Shown here one piece after another: positions 27,501 to 39,500 of a DNA stretch of 64,000 nucleotides (positions are counted from its first letter, which is position 1; each line of letters starts with the position of its first letter). The stretch covers positions 1,345,001-1,409,000 of the forward strand of contig JADLSH010000273.1 of assembly GCA_016169945.1 (NCBI GenBank). The letters run 5' to 3'. The notes below the pieces were generated by a model. That model saw only the letters and a program-made list of their open reading frames with translations, did not search any database and had not been told where the DNA came from. The DNA comes from Trachythela sp. YZ-2020 (Eukaryota > Cnidaria > Anthozoa > Malacalcyonacea > Clavulariidae). The translations under genes were made by a program, and so were the position numbers.

Positions 27501-30500
27501 CTTGGTGTTCAAACGTGTCGCAAGTGCTCGCAAGTTTACAAAAACTTGCGATGAAGTTTGAATCAGTTCAAATCATTCGCAAGCTAACGCAATTAGTCAT
27601 CGCAAGTCGTCGCAAGTTGGTGGTCAAACGAGGTTCAAACCAGTGGTTTGTAAAAACTTGCGATGACTTGCGTTCTCGTTTGATCGGGCCTCAGTCGCAT
27701 AAAAAAATCAAAATTTACGCTTTACGGCAAGCAGAATCTATAGAATGAACTGCAGTGCCGCCATCACGCCGGCATTGTATTTACCGAATTCAGCAGAAAA
27801 CTGTTGTCAAAAGGCAAAAAAGTATAAGTATTATTTGAACAATATATGAACTGATTTAGTTTAGTATAATTGCCTGAGTTTGGCTGAATAATGCTAGTTT
27901 CATTGCACGATAAATTAACACAAACCTACATATATATATAATACTTCGCCATTGGCATTGTGTACAATTATACTATTAAATAGTTTCTGGCACTACAGAC
28001 TTTGTCTTTTTGGAGTGGTCTTGCTCATTTAGCTTTGAAGATCAACCAATTATTCTTCGTTTAGTTTTTCAGTCATGCATTTTTCCGTTAAAAGTGTAAA
28101 AAGGACACTTGCCGGCAGACGGCTAAAGACGTAACACTAAACAATGTCAATGATTTTGTGTCGCTCATCGAGCTCATTCAAATACAGCAGGCTAAAATAT
28201 ATATTTAGCTCGCTGTTTTGTTCATTTTAGCCCGAAAATATACGCCACAATGCCTGCCAAAATTATAATAATAAATTTATACGTTTTTATAGAATTTTTG
28301 CCAACGTTTGGACCATGTTTTGTTAATATGTATGGCTCGCCGAGAGAGTACTCTGACTGGCCAAGCAAACATGAAGAGCTGGATAAAGGCATTGTGAGTT
28401 ACAATTATATTACTATTAAAAATGCCTTAAATACCCGGGATTTTTGTGGGAGAGGCAAAATATAAAAAGTTATATATTTGGCTCGTACAATTACACGAGA
28501 CTATTACGTGATGTTAAATATTGTTGGCGTACATTTAATGTCAGCCCAGTGAACTCTAAGTAGACTGGAACGAAGGTCCGAAGCCGAAAATACACCGCCT
28601 AAAAAGCGTCGAAACATCCTGATTGGAGCAAGATTAAAGGCTTAAAACAAACAACAATACTTGAACTTTAGTAAAAAACAAGTTTCAAGACCGTAGAAAG
28701 ATTTTAACCTTATTTTTTTTAAAGTTGAAGAGCGAAGTTTTCATCGGCACGTTCAAACTTGTCCAATATTTCGAATATAAAGCTGACACCCCTGAAGTTT
28801 TTGCAGTTGGTGGACGTAGACTACTTAGAACTATCCAGAAAACCAGGTTTGAATCTTTGAAATTGAAAAATTCGGATGAAAAAGCTATTTTTCTTTCTCA
28901 TTTTCGCTAAAAAGGAAACTTTTGACTAAATTTCCCACTCCTCAAAACTCGCCTTAGTGAATGAATGACTTTATTTTAAGTGTCAATGTGTTTAGCTTTA
29001 ACAGCTAATTGGGGACACTATTTACATTATGATTACCTAACCCACCCTGTCAACTTTCCCTGTGGGAGGAAACCGGAGTACCCGGAGAAAACCCACGACT
29101 TTCGGTAGAGCGTTGACTTTACTCTTTTCACTTGAGGACTGGGTTCGAGTCGCATTGAGAAAGTCCTCACTGAGACTTGAACCCGCGGCCTTAGAGGTGA
29201 AAGGCAAGTGCGCTAACCACTTCGGTGCATTTTAGTCGCGCGGTTCCCGCCTTTTGCTCCAAATTATGCATCAATTTGGCTTCACCCAATCATAGGGCTT
29301 AATCATAGGCGTTAGCGTTCCAGTCTACTTAGAGTTCGCTGTGTCAGCCACGTTGGATTTCATATTAATTAGTTTGAATTTGCCCAGTGGAATTTGCCAT
29401 CCAAAGTATCGGAACCAAACAATTACGAGTTGTGATGCCACTCGCACGAGCCGAATATAGCCAAACGATTTTTGTTTTAGAGCCTGTTCATATGATCCCG
29501 CTTACCGAGGCGTCTCGCCTAGCTATGATCTCGCCTGCTAGTACTTTTACTATAAAAATTTACATCGCCTTCATATGAGAAAGCGGGCTGGCCCGCTTGG
29601 CGAGATGTCGCCTCTGTGAGCCGAGACCTTAGGTAGGCGGGATGAAAATATTCCGTACGAACACGCCAGCAACGTACCGGGATGAAATCGAGAATCCGAA
29701 TTTCCGATTGCGTCGCTTAATTTGACCGTTTTTTACGTAGTTTTATGATTGTTTTACAAACAAGCATCAAATATGTTACTAAACCAATGCTTTTTATTGG
29801 AAAAAATACAAAACGACAACAAAATCGTTAAAATATTTCTGTACTGTAATTTTTATCTAGGGTGAAGGTGCCGCATATCGTGGCCGAGTGCTTGTGGAAT
29901 TGGTAACTAAATTAGACGTAGACAGTGGGCTCAAAGTTGAACCGGTTGAAAGTGATGATATCGATCGTGTTCGGGTAAGCGGCAAACCATCGCATGTTCA
30001 TTATCTCATTGAGGTTTTGCACGTTCAAGCAATGCATGAGAGTACACACTTGAAAACACACAAGTTGTAACAACCTGCAGCAGACTTGTACCAATGCTGT
30101 TTCAACAACTTGTTATCGTCCTGCAGTTCAACAACTTGTTAACAAGTTGTGAGTGACAATTTGTAGCAAGTCGATAAAATAACAACATCGTTGTAACTTG
30201 TTGACAAGCTTGCTACAATTCTGTTGCGTAGGATTCATACAAATATTTTGTTGTTACGCGGGGTACGGCTGGCGGATCTAAGAAGAGTTTGTTTGGTACT
30301 TTTCTTTGAGGGCAATTCCGAGTCCTCTTGCTCCCCCCTCCTTCCCATAAGAAACTAACCCTTAAGTACTATTTAAAACACGAGCAGGAGTGCTTTATCA
30401 GATATAAAACACGAGTGCGCCGCAGCACGAGTGTTTTATATCTGATAAAACACGTTCTGCGAGTTTTTTGAATGGCTTAAAAAACGACCCATCTTATGAG

Positions 30501-33500
30501 TTCATTGGCGAAGTAATTTAAAAAAAAACATTGTCTAAACCGAGAAAATCAAAGCTAAAGTTTATGTAAATTAACATGATTTTTTATCACATATAAAACC
30601 ACTGACACGGTAGTGATTTCCTTTGTCTTTTCCTCATGAATTATTAATGAGTTTTTTAAGGCGATTTTACACAATGCAACTTGTCTTGCAATTTTGTTGC
30701 GACACAACTTGCACGCGAATATGTCACACGCCTTGCAAAATCAATTCTCTCAAAATGTTTGTTTGCAAGAACGTTGTGCGAAGTTAAATCAGGTTCCAGT
30801 TTTCGCAACGATCGCAGCAACCCTGCGACGCATTTTTAAAGCATTGAACAGTGTAACATACAGTACCTTCGTGCAACTTGTCTCGCAAATCGCAATGTTT
30901 ACTCACTGATGGGCTTTCCATTGGCTCTTGGCCAGGCTCTTGGCTTTAGTTATAGTGGTGCCGTGTTGTGGAACAGTCTTCCAATCGGGTTACGGCAGGC
31001 AGAGTCCCTCAACAATTTTCGAGCGGGCTGTAGCAGTCTGTTATCATGAATTTAATTGTAATTTTAGTGCACGGCCCTCGTGGAAAGCAGGTGTATTTAA
31101 TAATAATTAGTATAAGTTTTGTAAATAGCTGTAGGGTAATTGACTTTTGTTTTCATTTTTTTGGAAATCCTGATGAGATTACCGTCCTTAAATAAAATTT
31201 TATTATTATTATTATTATTAATTTGGCGCTAAACGGTAGCACTCGCGGATTTTATGCTATTTTAACCATGATCATTGCCAGTTGCATGAAATATATCGCT
31301 CAGTGTAACATAGCTTGCAATCTGACAATGCTGAAATCGTTTCTCCTAACATTGCGAGACAAATTGCAAGACTCTTTTCCACTCGTCGCAAAAACCAACT
31401 CGCAAGCTCGCTGCGAGTACTTTCATCCAATCACAATGCTCGACAGTTTATTTTAATTACATGCAAGAGCTCACAGCGAGTTTGTTTTGTGATGAGTGGA
31501 AAAGAACCTTCTCAAACTCATTAATAATTCATGAGCAAAACACAAAGGAAATCACCACCGTATCGTTGTCTTGATACCACGGTAATAAACACCCATAAAT
31601 TAACTCAACTTTCGCGTTGAATTTCTCTTTAAATACTGGTTTGTTTGAGAAGCTATATCATACACTCGAAGTCGTTTATTATAGTGATTTAAAAACACCT
31701 CAAAGTATGTTAAAAAACTCGGCTAGCGCCTTGCTTTTCAACACACTTTTCGGTGTTTCAAATCACTATAATAAACTCCTTCTCGTGTATGATATATTAC
31801 ATAATAAACTCCTTCTCGTGTATGATATATTACATAATAAACTCCTTCTCGTGTATGATATATTACTTAACAGTGCCTTTAGGCTTTGGTTGCCGTGCAC
31901 GTGTATCTTAATGTGTATCACGTGTATCTTAGTTTATTTTAATTACCGCCGAGCACGTGTATCTTCCACTAAAATATCTCCATCTTGTTGGACAATGACA
32001 TCATAGGTCGTGAATGAATAGCAAAAAGGTCGTGAACGAATAGCGAATGAAAACCAGAGCATACTATTATTACGAAGAGCGATACCTTTTCTCTACCATT
32101 AATGATATTTTTCTATTTTCTTAGCCGTACATGGGAACGAAGAAATTCCGTCTTCTCGCTGTATTTCTTGAAGCAACTATGTTGGCGGTTGAGGATGCAC
32201 AAGTGGAATTTGAAATAAGCATCGGTAAGATTGGGGCATTTTTGAGACACCGACAAAACCCCGCATGACTAAAAATCCAGCCGACAAAATCCCCACTGAC
32301 AAATTCCCAGACGACAATATCCCCAGCGACAACCTTCCAAATTATTGAATTTAGACAAAAAAAACAAATATAGATACAGAGTTAAATATGAAAAACGCGT
32401 GGTATGCAAGAAGTTCCACCTCGAAACGCAGCCAGCCCAGTGAACTCTCTATATACTGGAACGATAACTGCGGCTCGAATTTTGAAGCTTCGTCTTGTAG
32501 GTATGATCCAGGCCCCTGCGCGGAAATTCACTAAATTCCGACTTTAATTCCGTACGAAAATTTTGCACATTTTATCGGAAAGTTATATAATTTTTCAGCG
32601 TACTGTTTGTTAAGTCGAGCTTTTTTATGCCTCTGGGAAACTAGAGAAAGTCGTCTTTCAGAATAAGTAAATTTGAGAAACATTTTGTTATGGATAGCAA
32701 AGTTATCTCAACTTATTTGATGAGTGAAAAACAAGTTCGCGCCAAAAAACATCGGCAAACTTTTGTTTTTTCAGGACTTTCTGTGAGGAATTTGAAAAGA
32801 ACAAAGAGTAATATGGACTAAAGTTTCGTCAATGTTAGCTCTTCATTTAATTTTTGTCTTATATATAGGTTATGTATCACTAAAAATGAGTATTTTCGTG
32901 CAAAAACTGGAAAAAAACTTAACAAATTTTAACTCGCTCCAGTGCTCCGACTCTTCGTGACAAGCCCACGCAAAAAACACGCACATTTATACCTACAATC
33001 ACCATAGTAACGAGCTTCTATTGGCCGCCATCTTGGCTTCAGGCAAGTATGGGCATGTTTACCTACAGTTATCGTTCCAGTATATATAGAGTTCACTGAG
33101 CCAGCCTCGTACCCAGGCCTCCATATACAAGTGCACTGACAGCCTAGTCTCTAGGCCTCTAATACGCGATCTCATGAATATGCAGTGAAGCAAAGTGAAG
33201 CGGCACAGAAGACTAGCGACTAGTAAAACTAGTCTGATTCATTGAACTCTAAGTAAACTGCAATGATAAGTCAGGGGGGAGAAATTGAAGCCGTGCTTTG
33301 CAGGTAGTGCCAGTCCCTTTTTACAATTTTTTTTTGAAAAATAATTTATAAATTTTATCACTTTAACTTTCATTTACGGCGTCCTTTTTCATCTTAGAGC
33401 ACACTAGGACGATTGAATTTTTTACCCAAGAACTTACGATAAACATAATTTGTACAGCTACTGAAATAATCCAGGAACAAAACAAAACTTATCAAAAAAC

Positions 33501-36500
33501 CGCGCGAAAATTGTTGGTTTTTCTGAGTTTTTGGACTTTTTGGATACAGTTCGGAGAAATGACAATGTAATTTATGTTGAAGAATATTATATGTCGTTTA
33601 AAATTGATTTTCAAGCATGCAGTAACCTATTTTTAACAGTTAAAATAAGGATTATATAAGCTAGCTCAGCCGCCATATTCAAAGTGCTCATTAATGACTG
33701 AATGGCCGACCGAAAATAACACCACTTGAAAATCGTCAATTTGTTTATGTTTTAGAAGGGTTAAAGCAAGGACTAAAAGCTCAAGATAAGCAATACCTGG
33801 AGTATAGTGCAAAATCAGTTTGGGGACTGCCGAAGTGTTTTCTAATATATTTTTTCTGAGTTAAAGAGCAAAGTTTGCTTCGGCACGTTCAAACATTTGT
33901 CATTTTTTTCCACATACGATAACGATCCCCCTCATTTTTGCTGCAGATAGATGTAAAACAGTCAGAACTAATCGAAAAACCACATTGAAGCCCAAACATT
34001 GAAGTCTTCCGATGTAAAAAGTATTTTTCTTGCACATTTTCGCTCGAAAACAAACTTTTGACAGAATTTTACTCACTCCTCGAAACTCTCCTCAGTCCTT
34101 TTGAATGTTCAAATTCCCGCGCATTGACTTCAACGAATCATAGACCTTCATCATAGGAGTTAGCGTTCCAGTTTATTTAAAGTTCACTGGTCTGATTGCA
34201 CTGAGCGCCCGCACGGCAGGACGGCGAGTCTCAACCTCCCCAAGCTCCCTCGCGCACGTTTAACTTGACTTTAAATTGGGCGTCTGGGTACAATTAAGTC
34301 TGGTCAAAACGTTACAATTTCAATGACGGATGACTTAGGCCAAAATAAATCTTATGTTTCTGGTCAGCGCGTGCGTCATTTTTAACTTTGCGCGTCAACG
34401 TTTTTTTTTGCAAATACGGTCCATCAATATCCTTGCAAAATGAAGTACTCTTAAATAAAAATTTTATTCTATTAAACCTGCAAATTTGGTGGCAGTTTAG
34501 CATTAAAAGCATAAAAAATCACTATACACTGTATAAAAAAATATATATTCACTTATTTCTCCACGAAAGCGCCTCCTTATTAATTCTTAAGAAAAGAAAG
34601 CCACGTCGCCGCGTCAATGAGACTTTCGTGTTCATTTTTCATCAATAACTAAACTTTTTCAGGCAATTATGGCAACAAGTTGGATGACTCAGTTAGTCCA
34701 CGTCCGTCAAGCACTACGCCGACCAATCCAGTGTTTGATGGCGAAAGGTACTATTATCTGCCTTGGGGAAATTCCAAACCTTACGTCAGGATTGATTGTG
34801 AATGGGAAGACATCTGTTTCCGTCTGGGTGCACTGAACAAGTTGTTGAGAATTTGTAGAAATTTGGTAAGATAATAGTGAGGTAGCCTGCATGGCAGGCG
34901 TTCTATGGGAACGAGTTTTGTTGAGAGCGCGCGCGAGGTAAAAGCGAGCGCTCTAAACTCCACTCGCTCGCTAAGCAAAACTCCCTCCCCCACAATAGAA
35001 CGCCTGCCACGCAGTCTAATAGTGAGGTAAGGCCATGTTAACGGGGTAATTTTGCTGAAACTTGCAACATAAAGATAACCTTTGATCATAAAGATCATTG
35101 TATTTTATATAGAATCACAGGAATAGTATCATAAGTACTTTTCCTTGTCCGTAACATTTCTTAGCTTTTATAATATTTAAGTTTTCTGTATTCTGCTTCA
35201 GTATCAAAATTCTCACACTAGTGTGAAAACAGTATTGAAGTTATTATCTGTGCAGGGGAGGGTCAGAATATTTCATACCCATTGCTAAGGAGGGTCACAA
35301 TATCTTCATCACTCAATTTGAAATTTATGACCATTCCCTACGCGACTAAGAGAACTTGCAAGGACAGAAGAAACAACTAGCAACATCAAACGTCATCTCT
35401 CTGCATAGGAACGAAGAATCAACATACTGAAGTTAACTGCAAGCACATCTGGCGATGGACGTAGCGATCTAGACAGCATTTGTGATACAATCGATCGTCT
35501 CATTGTAGATTGCAGGTAAAATTATTTTACATTTTCAGCCTTTTCCGCTTGACTTTGGGTGGCAAATTCCATTGGGCAAATTCCACTGGGCAAATTCAAC
35601 TGGGCGTACACCAACTTTTCTTAATAACTCGACTTTTAGACATGTTAAAACGACAAAATGCTCTTCGCTTTTCAGGATTCAAGCGAGATATAGCTTGCCT
35701 TACAACTCTTCGTGTTTCGAAAAATATAAGCAAAATGGCAGTTTGAATGTAATCCACCCAAATTGGCAAAATATTTAGCATGATGTAATATTCTCGCGCG
35801 ACTGCACGAGTCGAATTGATTCTTGTCAGATGTAAAAATTTCAATCCCAACATCTTAGCTATTGACGAAATTTGTATTTGTATTTTTCTATTCTTTACTT
35901 GTACAAAAGGTCTTTGCCCAAACTTGATCCAAGGGAGTTTAAATTGACCAGACTGGATAAACAGATGAACGAAACGAGAAAAGACGTCTTGGTGAGCTAT
36001 AGATAATATACGGGACAGATAAGGCGGACAATTCCACCTCCCCAACAATAAGACCTAGCTAGCATGATCTAATTATCTAGGCGGATCAATAATACGGCTA
36101 ACCTTTAGATCCTCCTGCAGGGGCCCATTATGTATTTATTCATTTTAAGGTTCCCTGAATAAATATTTTGATTTATTGATTGATTCTTTTTCCACAATTC
36201 CAGGAATCCATTGTCGCAGAGTGTGAACAGCTAAAAGGGAACCTCGACAACTCCCAGCCAATGGAAACCCTTGAAAATTTCCTAAAGAGAATTCAAATGA
36301 TTGCTGTAGAGGTGACATTGCCTGAACAAGATAGCTATTAAAAAACTGTCCGTTTCAGAGAGGTGTCCGTATTAGAGAGGTGTTCGTATTAGAGAGGTGT
36401 CCGTATTAGAGAGGTGTCCGTATTAGAGAGGTGTCCGTATTAGAGAGGTGTCCGTATTAGAGAGATCAGAGGTGTCCGTATTAGAGAAGTGTCCGTATTA

Positions 36501-39500
36501 CAGAAGTGTCCGTATTAGCATGGTGTCCGTATTAGAGAAATGTTCGTATTAGAAAGGTGTCTGTATTAGTGAGGTGTCCGTATTAGAGAGGTGTTCGTAT
36601 TAGAGAGGTGTCCGTATTAGAGAGGTGTCTGTATTAGTGAGGTGTCTGTATTAGAGAGGTGTTCGTATTAGAGAGGTGTTCGTATTATTAGAGAGGTGTC
36701 CGTATTATTAGAAAGGTGTCCGTGTTAGATAGGTGTTCGTATTAGAGTGGTATCCGCATTAGAGAGGTGTCTGTATTAGAGAGGTATCCATATTAGGAGG
36801 TGTTTGTACTAGAGAGGGGTCTGTTTTAGATGGGTGTCTGTACTAGAGAGTTGTCCGTATTAGAGAGGTGTCCGCATTAGAGTGGTGTCCGTATTAGAGA
36901 GGTGTTCGTATTAGAGAGGTGTTTGTATTATTAGAGAGGTGTTTGAATAATTAGAGAGGTGTCCGTATTGTTTGAATGGTGTCCGTGTTAGATAGGTGTT
37001 CGTATTAGAGAGGTATCCATATTAGGAGGTGTCTGTACTAGAGAGTTGTCCGTATTAGAGTGGTATCCGCATTAGAGAGGTGTCTGTATTAGAGAGGTCT
37101 CCGAATTAGAGAGGTGTCTGTATTAGAGAGGTGTTCGTATTAGAGAGGTGTCCGAATTAGAGAGGTGTCTGTATTAGAGAGGTGTCCGTATTAGGGAGGT
37201 ATCTGTATTTGAGAGGTGTCTGCAAGGAGAGTTTTGACTGCATCTGTTGACTCAGTTGTATTGATTTTCAGCCTCAAAACAGCATGCCTGACGTTATAAT
37301 CTGGATGATAAAAGCAGAAAGAGAACGTATTGCATATTGTCGCATTCCCGCCAATGAGCTGCTGTTCTGTAAGGACGAGGGCGAACGTGGAGAGAATTGT
37401 GGGAAGACGATCGATGTTAATCTTAAGGTTTGTGACAAAAACATTCAACTTTTTTCCACTGGTGACTGTCGTCAATGATCTAATAAAGCTCTTGGGTGTT
37501 TATTAACTTTACGTATTTTCAGGGGCAGGGGGCGTCAATTAGAAAAAGGGCTTTATTTTTTTGTACAGGAGAGTTCTTAAACAATACTTTCCTACTGTTG
37601 GGAGAATGAGCAAAAGTTAAACTCTTGAATTTGTATAACTTTTGCACTACATTACATTTCTGCTTTACCACATTTACCAAGTGTTTACACTAATAACTAA
37701 CGGTCACGAGAATGCATACCTCCGCCAGCAAATTAAGTCAAGTATTCGTGCATAAATTATTCATGCACTAATTGGGCATTCAATTATTTTCAGCTCATAC
37801 AATTTTGTTCGAAATGGATTCAAAACTTAATCGATTTGGCCTTGGGCTATGACCATTAGCTCCACTGATTGTCACATTAATTTCGTGCTTACACACAGAC
37901 AGACAAGCAAAGCAAACAGACAGACACACGCGCACGCACGCACGCATGCACGCTCGAACGCACGGGGGAGCTGTCTGAGGGGGAGCTGTCTATTCTCACA
38001 TGCAACGTATGCAAAATTCTAATCAAGCAAACGCATTTGTACCAGTTGAATTCCCATTAACAGAGAGTTGAAAGGCACATCTTATAAGTAATTAAGTAAG
38101 TGGGGAGGTGGGGTGCTAATTATCCTTACTTCCAGTTGAGAGCTGAACTGAATTACGAAGGCGCCTCTGACAGCCACCGTGTGATTCATGCCTGATCAGG
38201 GAGCAGAGCTACGATGTAGGGGTTAGTTTGGGGCTTATCCAAAAGCACCCTGTCAACGCTCCTTGTGAGCGGTAAAGCCGAAGAAAACCCACGACTTCCG
38301 GTAGAGCGTTGACTAACACTTCACATAAGTGTCGCGATTCCGTAGCGAGAATCGAACCCACAATCTCAGAGGTAAAAGGCGCTCGCACTGACGTGCCGCT
38401 AACATCCCAATATTTTTGGATAATATTTTGTAGTTTCCAGGCAAAGAGGACGGTCGTCACAAGTCAAAGTTCGCTGCCATGTTACGGCTTATGATTTGGT
38501 TTGGCCGCGAAGAACATCAAGGAGAGTGGACCGAGCTGGAGAAAACTGGTGGTAAACTGTCCGTATATGCCGAAACAGTGAGTTCTAGATTAATCTTCTA
38601 ATTTTGTAGATCCTCATACGATTCTATTCATTTTGTGACTATTTATCAACAATGGACCATTCCCCTATTAAACTAACTTTTGATCTAGGAAATTGTATCA
38701 GTACAGCTGGAAAGAGCATCCTAAGTTTAGTAAAATTGCAAAGTTTGGTTGCGAAATATTGTAAAATGTGGAAAATATAGCGCTGTGAAGTTGGTAAATT
38801 TTGTATATTTTTGTATTACGCACGCAAAACGGTTACCACTTTTAAAAAAGTGGTAACCGTTTTCCTCGCGTAATACAAAAATATACAAAATTTACCAACT
38901 TCACAGCGCTATATTTTCCACATTTTACAACATTTCGCAACCAAACTTTGCTAAACTTAGGATGCTCTTTCCAGCTGTACTGATACAATTTCCTAGATCA
39001 AAAGTTAGTCTAATAGGGGAATGGTCCATTGCCGTCTTGCTACACTTATGGCTCTAACCGTACCCTTACATAGAATTGTCAGCATTACAGAAAAATTAAC
39101 GCGTGTAAAAATATAAACCTTTAAACTCTCAATTACACGCTTTCGTACTTTCATTTTGGATGGTTTCTCATATAAGTTGTGATTTGGTTAACAATCTTAT
39201 AAACACAAATGGTGTCTGCTTGACATTTTGACCTTTCTATGTTTATCTTTTCATCAAGTTCTTTGAAGCTAAAAACTAACCCTTAGGCACTAACCTTAAC
39301 TAACTAACCCTCGGAACCTTTGTCAATTGGGTTGCAAAGCCTGTTAAGGCTTCCCGTCCACCTCAGAGTGGTAAACACAATAAACTGAACTGAACTGAAT
39401 GAACTGAACTGAATGAACTGAACTGAATGAACTGAACTGAACTGAACTGAACTGAACTGAACTGAACTGAACTGAACTGAACTGAACTGAACTGAAGTAC

